Assembly: GCA_036872755.1 (NCBI GenBank)
Contig: JAVHNS010000007.1
Location: 1,054,001-1,118,000, forward strand
Reading direction: 5' to 3'
Source of the DNA: Orbilia blumenaviensis
Lineage: Eukaryota; Ascomycota; Orbiliomycetes; Orbiliales; Orbiliaceae
Length of the DNA stretch: 64,000 nucleotides
Below are positions 26,769 to 38,335 of this stretch, in pieces; position 1 is the first letter of the stretch; each line of letters begins with the position of its first letter. A program made the position numbers and the translations under genes. The notes under the pieces are model-generated. The model was not told the origin of the DNA. It made no database searches and saw only the letters and a program-made list of their open reading frames with translations.

Positions 26769-27997
26769 TCACGGGAACAGTTTTCCGTCCACCTTCCCCG
26801 CAATTTCTAGGAATGACTTTGCGGTTTCCCCGGACGGATCCTTGATCACTGATGGACGACCAGCATCTGCATCTTGACAGATTGAAGGATGAAGAGGGAT
26901 GTTGCCTAGAAGTTCGATTCCACGTTTTTGACATTCACGGTTGACACCATCCTGCCCGAAGATGTGTGTAGTGTGCGAACAGTTAGGGCAAACGAATATG
27001 CTCATGTTCTGTACCATCCCGAGTATCTGTATGGGGAACATTAGAGGGTGGTCACCGGGGAGGAGGACAAGCAGGTGTTCTGGTAGGCAGGGTGGCAAAC
27101 TTACGGGGACCTTGACTTTGGAGAACATGTCAATACCCTTGACAGCGTCTATTAAGGCGATGTCTTGTGGGGTGGAAACTATGACCGCGCCTATTAAACG
27201 CGTGTTAAGAACTACGAAATTCATGATAATACAAGGCTGAAACCTTTCTATGAAACTTAGTTTTGACGTACCGTCTAGTTCTACTTGTTGTGTGATGGTG
27301 AGTTGTGTATCACCAGTTCCTGGTGGCAAGTCTAGAACCAAGACGTCTAGCTCACTCCATTCAACCTCGTGAAGCAACTGCTGCAGGGCTTTCATGACCA
27401 TGAGGCCGCGCCATACGACAGCATTCTCAGGGTCGACAAGATACCCCATTGACATGGACTGGAGTCCATAGTTTGATAATGGGATGAGCTGGTTCTCTAG
27501 TTTATGTTAATCACAAGCCCATTAAATAGAATATGCATCAGCCAATAAACTTACTTTCGCTTAGCCGAGGCTCTCCGGAGAGGCTCAGGAGCTTAGGTAT
27601 TGAAGGACCAAATATATCAGTATCGAGGATACCAGTCCGCCGACCAAGTCTTGACAGCCCGAGTGCAAGGTTGACTATGAACGCGAAAGACAGTGAGCAG
27701 ACATTATGACTAAATGAGCTTCAGGATACGGGGTACCACCTGCGACAGTAGACTTCCCCACACCTCCCTTTGCGGAGGATACTGCTATGACTTTGCTCAC
27801 GTTCTTGATCTTTTGTTTCTGGGGCAGCCCGCGCTGCATCCGCGGGATTTGGGGAGGCGCCCCGGAGCGTGGAAGTCCCTGAATTTCGTACTAGGATAAG
27901 CTTATGCCTTCCCATTCAAATGAAGCTAGTTGCAAAATCGTACCAATGGATTTTCATGCCATAGCTGCCTTGCGGTGTGGAAGGCTCGCCGATACAT
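26769..27997 (-). CDS. IND1: Ind1/NUBPL, mitochondrial iron-sulfur P-loop protein
   Basis: Six exons on the minus strand: 27997-27944, 27878-27740, 27674-27555, 27496-27272, 27190-27105, 27026-26769 (882 nt, 293 aa). It belongs to the Mrp/Nbp35 ATPase family. A deviant Walker A (AKGGVGKST) sits in exon 2, LDTDIFGPS in exon 3, [10 protein letters not shown] in exon 4, [12 protein letters not shown] in exon 5, and the Fe-S-binding pair CPNC in exon 6, followed by LLGNIPLHP. The basic N-terminus ([11 protein letters not shown]) suits a mitochondrial presequence and separates Ind1 from cytosolic Nbp35/Cfd1. Ind1 delivers 4Fe-4S clusters for respiratory complex I assembly. Introns 4 (81 bp) and 5 (78 bp) are both divisible by three and stop-free, so an unspliced reading stays open; comparison with the family argues that they are real introns. 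The gene is divergent from BFR2, 228 bp apart. Confidence 0.9.
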
Positions 27998-28225
27998 CCT
28001 GACTGCATGCCAGAATGCATAAGCGTCTCTGTTGAAGTTGTTTAGAACTCAAATCAGACAGCAAAATTGTGTTGTGTGGTTTTATTCGACAAGCTTTTTT
28101 CGGCCGACAACTTTTTTTGATCTTCAAAAAATTTCCAAAGCTTCTCCCAAGCGTCGCGATATATTTTCCCCCACGCGCGAGATACGATATTGTCTCCGCA
28201 ACTTCGTCCGACCGTATCAAAAAAG
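27998..28225. promoter_or_regulatory. Shared divergent promoter of IND1 and BFR2
   Basis: Only 228 bp separate the two start codons, so both promoters and leaders must fit here. It contains AAAAAATTTC (28126-28135), an RRPE-like element 91 bp before the BFR2 ATG. The same 9-mer AAAAATTTC lies at nearly the same distance before NOP16 in this window. RRPE is the ribosomal-RNA-processing element known from yeast ribosome-assembly promoters. Confidence 0.55.
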
Positions 28226-30093
28226 ATGCCTTCACGGTCGCTATCCCTTGCTGAACAGATTGCGCAACTGTCAAACCCTGCGCCAGCTGGTAATGCCCTT
28301 CTCACTCAATATTTAAAGCTGCGACAAGGTGCTAACAGATTTTACAGAATTTGACCCAGAATCAGTACGAGATCCGTACGCCTCCGATAATGACGACGGC
28401 TCAGATGGCGCCAGCGAAGTAGATTCAAATGCAGGAAGGGAACATTATGTTGAAGTTGGGAAAAGCAAGCTACGAAAGGACCAGGATATACATCTACATC
28501 CGAAGTACAATGGGGCGACGATAAGTCGGGATGATCTATATGGAGATGATGGCTCGGACAATGGTGACGAGGAGGAAGAGGAGAGCGGCATAGAAGAAGG
28601 AGATGATGACGAAGATGGCGACACGAGCGATGGGGAGGATCATGATTCTGAGGATGGTGGTGTGAGATTATCTGTTTCTCCTGCTTCAAAGGGGAAACTT
28701 GGGAAGTCAATGCGCACTACAATATCAGGTTACGACGATGAAGAAGAAGATAGTGAGGATGGTAGTGATGAGGAGGATATGGAGGATATGAGATCGGAGG
28801 ATGATATGGACGACGACGAAGATGACGACGACGACGACGAAGATATGGATGATGAAGATGACGATAGTGACAGCGAAGGCGACAAAGACACAAGGAAATC
28901 GCAAAGAGATGAGCTTCGAAGTATGATGGCACAAGAGCAAAAGTAAGTCAGAATACTCTACACATGATAGACGGTAGACGGTAGACATGGGAACTAACCG
29001 ATACAAAGGAACGTCGTAGCCAGCTTGTCGCAATCGGCGAAAGCTGATGCGGAGAAAGGTTTAGCTGTGCGCGGCCAAAGGGTAAGAGCGATCGATTCAC
29101 AGGAAGGTTGGATATTCAACTAATTATGTTGTATAGGCATTCTTCGACGAGTGTCTCAAATCTCGGATGCAAATCAAAAATGCTCTTATATCAGTCAATT
29201 CTTTGCCTACCGAACCGCTGGATTCTTCAGATGACACTGTCCGTGCAGCAGAAGACGCAGCCATTGCGCTCTGGAATACGATATCTCAATTGCGACATGA
29301 CCTTGTCAAGTCTCGGGGTGGAAATGATTCGAAAAAGGCGTCGAATAAGAGGAAGCATGAGGATATCACCAAGGATACCAATTTGGACCAGGTTTGGGGG
29401 ACCATGAAGAAAATGGAATCGGACAGCGCAGTATATCGCTCCTCGACATTGGAGAAGTGGTCATCACGGGTGCAGGCTTCAGCAAACATTGTTCCGACAG
29501 CGAAGAAGCTCAATCAATCTACAACTGTGCAGACAATATGTTCTCAACTGAGAGAGCACCTCGTGGATGTGTCTGGAGAGGTGACTAAATGCAAAGTCCC
29601 ACAAGAATCAGCACCAGTACAAAAGGCTCGCAAGATCGATGAGGATTCGAGTATTTATGATGACACCGACTTCTATAAGCGGCTATTGTTGGTGCTACTT
29701 GAACAAAGAGGCAACAGTGCCACTAATGGAGGGGTTATCCAACTTGCTCCTGCCGACCTTCAGGAGCTTAAGGTGAAGAAAAAGCGAGCCAATGTGGATA
29801 CAAGGGCTTCCAAGGGGAGAAAGTTAAGATACCATGTTCACGAGAAGCTTCAGAACTTCATGATGCCAGATAATTCGCTGGAGTGGCACGGTCAACAGAT
29901 AGAGTAAGCCTAAGCCTTTAAATCGTGTCTAAATATGCCTTGAACAAAGAGCTAACCACTGTATCGCAGCGAGTTCTTTTCCAGCTTGATGGGACAAAAG
30001 AGGCGGATGCTTGACGAGCAGTCTGAGGATGATGAAGAAGATGATGGGATGGTTCCTGTTTCACAGCTCTTCAGGAATGTCGCCGTGGCTTGA
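28226..30093 (+). CDS. BFR2: Bfr2/AATF ribosome-assembly factor, with one-base frame break
   Basis: Exons: 28226-28289, 28339-28942, 29009-29082, 29137-29903, 29970-30093. The AATF/Che-1 homologue (Bfr2 in yeast) acts in the nucleolus in early small-subunit (SSU processome) assembly. An N-terminal DFTEFDPE motif is followed by a very acidic region (Asp/Glu runs at 28560-28880). The conserved helical segment spans exons 2-4 (DELRSMMAQEQK, then ADAEKGLAV, then FFDECLKSRMQIKNAL), and the TRAUB-type C-terminus has DFYKRLL and RASKGRKLRYHVHEKL. Exon 3 changes frame inside itself: both halves match the family, but the AAAA run at 29040-29043 has one base too many, and as written TGA at 29046 ends translation after about 235 codons. 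Without that base the exons sum to a 543-aa protein. No alternative splice I tried keeps both conserved halves. A sequencing or assembly indel is most likely; a genuine allele is possible. Confidence 0.85.
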
Positions 30094-30553
30094 GAATTGA
30101 TTTTGTAATGTATATTATTGTATTAACATGGCATCGGAGTGTAAGAATACATATCAGTAGTATAAATCGTGGATAGATCATGGATGAATTGTATCATCTA
30201 TGGCAATGTTCAAGCATTCAGATTTGATTAAATGAAGCCTAGGTTGATGTTAATTGCTGTATATAATCTTGAAGAATGGCTACTAGAGTCTCATACTAGC
30301 ACACTGAGGGAGCCCTAGAGTCGTCGCCTTCTAATTCACTTACGAATATATACAGTAGTATTTTATGGCATATCTTGATTGTAGAGATGCTTGATTGCCG
30401 AGGTCAGATCTAGAGGAGCCAGTGTAACGACCGATGGTACGTTGTGTTGAAGTTTGTTGACATTCTCGCATAAATTTCATGTATGTCGAGGTCTTCAAAT
30501 TACAACAAAGGTCAAGACACCAACCCCATCCAAATATTCAGATAATCGCCAAA
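30094..30553 (+). promoter_or_regulatory. Spacer: BFR2 3' end and ICP55 promoter
   Basis: 460 bp, AT-rich, between tandem genes. It presumably holds the BFR2 terminator and the ICP55 promoter. An in-frame ATG at 30479 would lengthen ICP55 by 25 codons, but the added residues are not presequence-like. Confidence 0.45.
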
Positions 30554-32517
30554 ATGCACGCTCGAAATAGGGTCGCATGGGCCGTTAGAAGGGCGCTGAG
30601 AAGCGCTGACGCTGTAGCGTGCCCCAGGTCGAGTAGACCACATCCAACTTCATCGATTGCATCGGTTATCGCGGTTGCTCGTCGGTCATATGCAACGGAA
30701 GCTGCACAACAAAACTATCGGCTTGTTATCGGGCAACCGACGCCGGAAACACATCCACATCTTCTTAAGGCTGGAGAGCGTAAGTAACTTTGCTTTATTC
30801 TAGAAGGATAAGATGACCCAGATATGATCAATCCATTTGCTAATATTTCCTAGTAACGAGAGGGATTCAAGCAAGCGAATATTTTGAGCGAAGAAGAAAA
30901 CTTGCACAGTCTCTTCCAGATGGTGGAGTCGCCATCTTTCAAGCCGCATCTCTGAAATATCGGTCTGGACCGGTGTTCTATGAATTTCACCAGGATCCGG
31001 ATTTCTTCTACCTAACAGGTTGGTTATACGTTTTGCGTCAACTGTAGCAAGAATTGGGCTCTAATATCTTTGTACAGGATTTTTGGAACCAGACGCTGTT
31101 GGGGTTGTAGGTACTTGTTTAAATGGGATTCTACGTTCTCTGTGACAATGAAGGATTGTGACTGATATGTGGCGCAGAGAAAACGGGGCCCAATGGAGAG
31201 CATATCTTCCATATGTTCGTGAGGCCAAAGGATGAACATTCTGAAGCCTGGGAAGGCCCAAGATCAGGTATTGAAGGAGCTTATGAAGTTTTCGGCGCCG
31301 ATAATGTGATCACCCCCCCCTAAATAATAATATGTAAGTATATAGAATGCATGTGCTAAATGTAAATAATAGGCCGGAGACTTCGAACATTTCCAGAGCC
31401 ATTTGGAGCCAATCATCAAGAGGGCGGAGGTGGTTTTTACGGACATATCCACTAAACCGGACGGCCTCAAGCAGACACTGGTCGGTATGCTCGCGAAACT
31501 TAAGGGTGAAACCCAGCTCATTGAGAAGCCTCAGCCGCTCAAACCTAGGATCCATGTCTTACGATCGTTTAAAAGCTTCGCCGAGATCACAAACATGCGG
31601 AGCGCCGGAAGAATTTCAGGACGGGCCTTCAATGAGACAATGGAGCGGCGATGGAAGAGCGAATCAGACCTTTGGGCGTTCCTGGAGTACCAGTTTAAGC
31701 TAGGAGGGTGCGAAAAATCTGCATATGTTCCTGTAGTTGGAGGCGGTGACAATGCTTTGAAGATCCATTATACTCGAAACGACAAGTTGCTGAAGGACGG
31801 CGATTTGGTCTTGGTAGATGCTGGTGGAGTAAGCGTTTCCCATCTGTCTGAAGTTTAGATGGCACGCTAACAAATTTTAGTCCTACGGGGGATACGTCAC
31901 TGATATCACAAGAACATGGCCTGTGAATGGTAAATTCACAGATCCCCAAAAGGATCTTTACGAACTTGTTCTTGGAGTACAAAGGAAATGCGTCGGCCTT
32001 TGTCGAGAGGATGCAAAACTGTCGCTTGACGAGCTGCATGGAATCGCAGAGGAGGAACTGATGGCTGGATTGAGATCACTTGGCTTCAACATCGGTATCA
32101 GGGTATGTGGCCTGGCAGATTTTCGAAATTAACTGAAAAATGAATCTGATTCCGATACTGGATTTACAGGAATTAACAAAGACATTATTCCCCCATCACC
32201 TTGGACATTATGTTGGGATAGATGTTCATGATGTTGGTTCTTATGGCAGAGGCCTGAAGCTGAAAACTGGACAGTGTGTTACAATTGAACCGTATGTTCC
32301 TGTGATGTATAGCCCTTTTGGTAGTTCGACTAATGACCATATATTTCAATTCAGAGGCATTTATGTTCCGAGAGACAATAAATACCCTCTCCATTTCCAA
32401 GGTATGGGTATTCGAATTGAAGATAGTGTATGTGTGGACGAAACGAGCCCGGTGATTCTCTCAGTGAATGCCGCGAAAGAAGTCGCCGACATAGAAGCAC
32501 TGACGGCCGAAGAATAA
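30554..32517 (+). CDS. ICP55: Icp55, mitochondrial intermediate-cleaving aminopeptidase (M24B)
   Basis: Eight exons: 30554-30779, 30854-31018, 31078-31110, 31178-31305, 31373-31828, 31881-32102, 32170-32291, 32355-32517 (504 aa). This is an aminopeptidase-P-fold metallopeptidase that trims one residue from the new N-terminus of imported mitochondrial proteins after MPP cleavage (N-end-rule stabilisation). The presequence is Arg-rich (MHARNRVAWAVRRALR, later RRSYAT). An APP N-domain follows (PDGGVAIFQAA, DPDFFYLTGF). The five M24 metal ligands are visible: Asp in LVDAGG, Asp in VTDITRTWP, His in HHLGHYVGIDVHD, Glu in VTIEPG and Glu in RIEDS. Intron 4 has a weak GTGATC donor forced by a stop just downstream. 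Intron 7 (63 bp) is divisible by three and open; splicing it out restores IEPGIYVP, which strongly supports removal. The start at 30554 is preferred over 30479. Confidence 0.9.
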
Positions 32518-33052
32518 CATAATAACTGCCTTCGTTGCGTGCGGTTTTATAAGTACCAAAGAACTATCTCATTTGCATTGGCATTTGCAACCTAACTACG
32601 GGTCCTAGCATTGGTTACAGGCAGAATCGAGGCTGGCGGCTTAAGCTTTGTCAGCCTTGCCGTATTGTTACTCACAGCTTCATTAGCGGCCTGCGGCTTG
32701 AGTCAATTGCAATATTGGGACTCCACATTGTATATAAAGAAGTAGTTTCTCTACAACCTCTAGATAATACCAATCACTACAAAGAATTCCAAAGTATCAC
32801 AATTTGTACCCGATTTTGGAGATATTTTGCCTGAGCGCGCGTTACATTGGGCCCTGAAGATCGAATTACTAGAATAAAACGTGCCTATAAAGGTTCTTCG
32901 GCACCACACAACCTTTGTTCTTCCCCTCCAACCACAACAAAACATCATCATCTTAGCTACACACTATCCCGTTCATTGCGCCCCACGCCGGTATCAAAAA
33001 AATCAGTTCACTTTCTGCGACGTAATGATCGAGTCTATAAACGTGCATACCA
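32518..33052 (+). promoter_or_regulatory. Spacer: ICP55 3' end and promoter of the CUE/Smr gene
   Basis: 535 bp between tandem genes. Two overlapping short open frames (from 32847 and 32881) extend over the true first exon of the next gene in other frames and are not called. The last 150 bp are C/A-rich (CCAACCACAACAAAACATC), as in many fungal leaders. Confidence 0.4.
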
Positions 33053-34651
33053 ATGAGTTCAAGCACAGTACCGAGCGACCCTACGGGCCAGCTTCTCGTA
33101 AGGAACAACCTCTCCGGCTTATACCACGCGAGCCATCTAGGCCCGCAAGACTAGACAAGTTAGAAACCACTACTAAGCATATGTTTTGTTCGATAATTAC
33201 AGAAAGAATATTGCCCACCGCTCGACAGCGCCATTGTTCTGGCAATTTTACTTGATTATGACAACGTTGAAGACGCCCGGGCTATTTTGGACTGTTTAAA
33301 GGCCGAAACAATAGTGGACGAGGCTGAAGGAGCCGACCTATCGGATTTTAACTATAATATCTTCACCGATGAGGAAACTAATACAACGCTCACCAGCGCT
33401 AGTAAAAGCGAAAAGGGTGGTGACCGGGAGATAGCAGCCGATGATCCAGTGTATCCGTTAACTGTAATGTTCCCCTCGACTGCAGTATTTACACTGCGGC
33501 ATACACTTCAAAAATGTGGCGGCGATGTCGATCGGGCGATTGATGAACTGCTCAACATTGGGTTCCTAGACGGGGAAGGGGAGGGTCTGAAGGGCGTCGA
33601 TGCCTTTTCAGAGGACACTATGCATCAGAATAGTAGGCGCAAAGGCAAGAAGAAGACAAATCGTTTATCTCAAACCGGGGGTCTGGACGAGCTTGATGCC
33701 GCTGGTGGAGGCACTGCACAATCTAAATGGGAACAAATGCAGTCAGAGATTACATTTTTGGCTACAAAACTCAATGTCTCCACCCCAATTGCTACATCGG
33801 CATACCACAAGCATGGGAGTCTTTCAGGTACATTGGTTGCGTTGATCGAAGCCTATGGAGATGGAGAGAAGATACCCGAGGACGCCTCACATCTTGAGAC
33901 TATTGGCTCCATCATGGCAAAGCATCCTAGATTGTCACAGTCTCATGTCGTTGGGCTAGTTAAGATGTGCAAAGATGATATTCCGAGCGCCTTCAAATTC
34001 GCAGAACTACTGAACAGAAGGCAACTTCACAAACTCGCAATTGACAGTAAACCCTTAGGCCGGGATCCAAAAAGTCCGACTTCTCCTATCACGCCTTCTT
34101 CGGAATCGTGGAGTGTTGTTGGCAGTCCGCGAAGAACTCCGACGTCGCCGACAAGTCCTACGTCCCCACGGATGTCGTATCGAACGGCGGCTATCGCCGC
34201 TAACGATCACGCCGTGGCCCGGAATGAAGCGTATAACAAGGCCTCAGCCGCATATCGTCGTTCCAAGAGTGATCACCTTATGGGTGCTGTCGCTACTTAT
34301 TATGCCGAGGAAGGCAAAGCTCACGGTACACGCTTAAAGGCATATAGCGATATGGCCGCCGAGGCCCTGGTCAATGACAACTCCACCGAGTACACACTCG
34401 ATCTACATGGCGTAACTGTCCAGCAAGCTTTAAAGATCACGAATGAACGGGTTACAAGCTGGTGGGTCAAAACGAATAGTAATGATGGAAATGTAGTAAC
34501 ACCTTTCAATATCATCACTGGTATCGGGACTCATAGTAAGGGTGGCCAGTCAAGGATTGGACCTGCAGTTTCTAAGATGTTGATCAAAGGAAATTGGAAG
34601 ATCGAGGTTCGGCCTGGAAACATCAGAGTTCGAGGCGTCCAGAGGGGGTAG
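33053..34651 (+). CDS. CUE2: CUE-DUF1771-Smr protein, Cue2/N4BP2-like endonuclease
   Basis: Two exons: 33053-33097 (15 codons, MSSSTVPSDPTGQLL) and 33203-34651; 497 aa. Exon 2 opens with KEYCPPLDSAIVLAI, the usual start of this family. Domains: a CUE ubiquitin-binding domain about residues 98-140 (YPLTVMFP with a dipeptide-type VDRAIDELL), a low-complexity Ser/Pro/Thr linker, a DUF1771 helix about 349-410, and a C-terminal Smr domain about 413-497 with the catalytic-type DLHG motif and GIGTHSKGG. Yeast Cue2 (with N4BP2 and NONU-1 relatives) cleaves mRNA in stalled or collided ribosomes during no-go decay, recruited by ubiquitin through CUE. The orthology call is inferred from domain order; the Smr active-site DxH is intact. 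It is convergent with FMT1, with 199 bp between stops. Confidence 0.78.
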
Positions 34652-34850
34652 GGCGGAAAGAAGTGGCTTTATATCTGACATTTTCGGTAACCCTTTAGAC
34701 TTTAACTTGCGGGGTTGTTTCTCTGGTATCAGTTTTATTGATATTTGTACATAGATTTGCTATTTCAGCGTGCATGACAAGTTTATAGCCAGCGGTTTTA
34801 TATCCAGTTAAATACCCACGTTTCCTAATACATATTTACCTAGTCCTAGA

Positions 34851-36298
34851 CTATTCCGACTCTTCTGGCCCATGAGAAATAAAGTTAACGACCTTTGGGT
34901 CTTTGCAGGACAAACTTTGGGCATCCTTTTGGCCTTTCCCAGCGACAGTAAAGTATTGGACACAGACCCAATCCCCTGGACTAACTTGCAAAGCAAGACT
35001 CCCAGCTTTGCTCTTTTTCACTCGGTTTGGGATGTAAACATACTGCCGCTCCGGCCCAGCCCCCTTTAAGTATTCTTCATATTCTGCAGAAGTCGGAAGT
35101 CGAAATGGGCCCATTTTAACTCTCTCTGGAACCCTGGATTCCTTTCCAGCCTTGGATTCGCGAACCTTTCGTTGGTAGCAAAATAAACGGTCAAATACTA
35201 GACCGCGAAGAAATACATCCTCCCCAGTCATTTTCCCAAACAATATCCTAGAGTCTTCGGTAGTTAGAAGCGATGCGCGTTTACGAGTCTCACCGGTCTC
35301 AATCGCAGGGAGTCTTCGCTGAACGACGTGGTCGTAGTGTTGATTCTTTATTACATCTCCTAGGAGGTTCGCTCCCACCTCTGCGAGTTTGGATTCAAGC
35401 TGTCTGTATGGTGATCTTTTATCGATCATAGGCGGCGGAAAAGTACTGGTGTCGAAGCTGATCTCCACAGGCTCACTTTTGGCGATTATTTTTCCTGCAT
35501 CGAATTTCTCTGGGTGGAGCGTTTGGACTACCACTCCGGTTGACTTGTCTTTGTTGAGTAGGGCATGTTGAATTGGTGATGCACCCCAATACCTACAATT
35601 CCAGTGTTCAACAAGGGTCGTGCCATAGGATTCAGCTTATAACTAACGACACTTACTTTGGCAAGAAGGACGGATGCACATTTAGCCCCCCGAATCTTGC
35701 ATGTTCGAGGATCCGGCTTGGAATGAACAGCCCGAATGATACTGCGATGATCAAGTCTAGAGGGCGGGGTGGCTCCCAAGTCAGTTAGCTTTATGAAATG
35801 AAAAGTAAAAAATATATATGACTATGGGACTATGTATGAAGGGAGTTAAAAGAAGGTATTTAATCAACGTACCTTCCAGTCTTGGAACTGCTGTTCATCC
35901 AGTGAATATATCTCCAGAGACTTTTCTGTAGCAAATTCTCGAACTGGGTCTAGAGAGAAGGACTGGGTTAGCTAGGTTTGCAAAAATATGTTTATTTCGT
36001 GAACCAAGTAGTCCCATTGCCACTATATTCACTTACTTAATCTCTGCTCCTTCAGTCCACGCCCTTTGGGTGCTTCATACTTGAGCAAAACCTCTATAGA
36101 ATCAATGCTCGAGTTGTCTGGCGATTCTTTGATCGCCTGAAGTGTCTGTAGGGACTTCAGACTGAAATCATCAGACCCACAAAATAGAATCTTGATGCCG
36201 TAGTTGAATCTGCTTGTATGGAAGCCCCGTACTAGGACTAGGCGCGGCCTTAGGCACGGCCGAAATACAAGCCTCGGGAGGCTCATGATGCATAGCAA
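34851..36298 (-). CDS. FMT1: Mitochondrial methionyl-tRNA formyltransferase
   Basis: Four exons on the minus strand: 36298-36037, 35949-35873, 35772-35657, 35592-34851 (1197 nt, 398 aa). It transfers a formyl group from 10-formyl-THF to initiator Met-tRNA in mitochondria. A mitochondrial-type N-terminus (MSLPRLVFRPCLRPRLVLVRGFHTS split as seen, Arg-rich) precedes the formyltransferase fold: ILFCGSDDFS, then DLIIAVSFGLFIPS, then GLNVHPSFLPK and, after intron 3, YWGASPIQ. The catalytic Asn-His of NVHPS and the Asp of FDAGKI are present. The usual arginine in the conserved xRGAxP segment is a tryptophan here (WGASP). The C-terminal OB-like domain is longer than in bacteria. Exon 3 begins after GGGAG at 35773; an earlier acceptor would introduce a stop. 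The start could be 36298 or the second Met, 12 bases downstream. Confidence 0.9.
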
Positions 36299-36674
36299 GT
36301 CCGCGTGGCGGGGTCCGTGTGTTGAGTGGTGTTGGGATTCAAATGTATGAGGTTCGATTGGCAGGGTTTTCTTTCCCGTATTGATGGTTTGGGACGAATG
36401 TGATTCCTGTTCTAATAAGTGCGCCGATGAGGCTCCAGTTTGAAACTTTGTAGAGACTCCAGATCTCTTATATAGACATTACGAATTACAGAACCCTTAT
36501 ACGGAAGCTCTACGCCTGATTGACTGCAACCATACATTCCCAAAATTTACAGAATTGCCATTTCTCCTAGACCAGTGCCTATCAAATAAACCAACCAACT
36601 CCACCAATGTAATCCTATCGCTGAGAAAAAGGAGTTCAACTAATGCTCGAAATCAAACTTCGCGAAAAAAGGTG

Positions 36675-37918
36675 TTATGAGTCTGAATCCGAATCTGAGC
36701 CATATTCCACCAGCCCAAGTCCAGACCCTTTGAGGTCATCCTGTGCTACACTGGCTGGGTCGTTTTGGGGTTCTGCCGGTTCTTCGGTTCCGATTTTTGA
36801 AATAGTTTGTTCCGGTCCCTGCGGCTGAGGCCGTTTCCGTTTTAGCCATATCCCAACATCCGCGCCGTCGTGCTCTTTTCTCAAAGGGTCAAATGTATCT
36901 TGCAGAAACGGATCCATCTTCTGCCTGGTCGATCTTCTCAGGTCTCTCTGTAGTCGCTCCCTACTCTGCTGCATCGCAATATCCTTTTTCAACATCGGTT
37001 TTCCATCCCGTCTTACTATTTTTTCGGTGACCTTCTCTACTTCTGCGAAGAGTGGTCGAGTGTGTGCTTCGTCGACTGCCTTCTCATATTGGCCGTCCGA
37101 GAAATCCACTAACTTCGCCAGTCGTATATCTTCGCTCGTCTCCGGCAATAATGCAATTGCTAGACTGTGTTTATCCCTGATGGCCTCCGTCTCCCTTTCC
37201 ACTTCTTTTCTTGCCTTCTTTTCCTTCCTGAATATTTTCCTGACCTTCTGCGAGTGCGTATAAGGGTCCTCCCACATCCTATCCGAGAGCCTTGATAGCT
37301 CGTCTAGCCTCTTCGCATGTTGTGATTTCTCTGCGGTATCGGCCGTCTTCTGTTCCAACTGCGCGAAGGGATTTTCCAATCTCGCGAGTTCCTCGGGATC
37401 TTTGATTTTGATCACACCCTCTCTATCCGGTTCCGGTTCGCTCTGCCGCTTTCCTCCTTCAACGACTTTATAGGTCGTGTTCTTCGGGTCCGTATGAATC
37501 TCAATCCAGCCATTGCAAACACTATGTTTCACCCGAAAACTGAATATCGGAGTGGTATAATAGTTCCCGATCTTCTTCTTCTCGGCATTGAACCTGACGC
37601 CCTGAGCGATATGATTGTTACAATGTTCACACCAGATGTTAAATGGTGTTTCGAATCGGACGGTTAAGGTTCCTTGGGAGACTTTCGAGGCGCGGTTGCC
37701 GAGGGCGTGTGGTTTGCCGGCTTGTTTATTCCAGTTGATTTTGGAGGGGTCCCAGTCCGGTGGGATATATCTGTGAAGGTGGAAGGTATGGTGGGGTTAG
37801 TATACAAACTATAAAATGCCGAAGAGAGTGAGCTGAAGGTCTTGGGAGCTTGGAGAGGGGAGGGAGGGATGGCCAAGGACCGACCATGAAAGTACCTGCC
37901 CATGTTAAAGCCTTGCAT
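36675..37918 (-). CDS. saf4: CWC16-family splicing factor, Saf4/CCDC130-like
   Basis: Two exons on the minus strand: 37918-37896 (23 nt, MQGFNMG plus part of a codon) and 37770-36675; 372 aa. The joined start MQGFNMGRYIPPDWDPSK is diagnostic of the CCDC130/Saf4 branch of the CWC16/Yju2 family. The conserved core includes FNIWCEHCNNHIAQGVRFNA, KKIGNYYTTPIFSF and KHSVCNGWIE, forming the partly conserved zinc-binding region: the CxxC of the first pair is present, while the first cysteine of the second pair is His. A long coiled-coil and charged region follows (about residues 150-290), and the C-terminus ends in an SD-repeat tail (YGSDSDSDS). These proteins join the spliceosome around the catalytic steps. 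It is divergent from the ankyrin gene. Without the 23-nt first exon the start would be missed. Confidence 0.88.
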
Positions 37919-38335
37919 GGTGGCGAGTAGGTGCTAGGTGAGTCCTAGCGATTATGTAAAGAGAGTACTAATGTGGAGCGCAAGGCTGACGGCGAGTATG
38001 CCTGTGGGTGTGTGTCGTTATGATGGCGATGGTGATCGCGTGGTTGAAGACTTAGATGGAGGGATTGTGGCTTTCAGCCATTCTCGATCTCGTAACAGCT
38101 TTCAGCCCTGTTTCTTGGAACGAATATTGGCAACACATTATAAAGAGAGACTCCAGCGCCCCCCAAATATCAGATCCCCTCCCTCAGTTAGATTCTACAT
38201 ATCAACCCGACTCCAGTGTTTTCGTTTTAGATGATTCGATCTTTTATTTCTGCGATCGTAGGTAACTCCAAAGCTAAATACCAAATCACAGCTTCCAAAA
38301 TACCCATCCCTTTTAATAAAGGTACTACTCGCAAA
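37919..38335. promoter_or_regulatory. Divergent promoter, Saf4-like and ankyrin genes
   Basis: 417 bp between start codons. I see no recognisable factor site. An in-frame ATG at 38231 would add 35 residues to the ankyrin protein, so part of this stretch could be coding. Confidence 0.4.
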
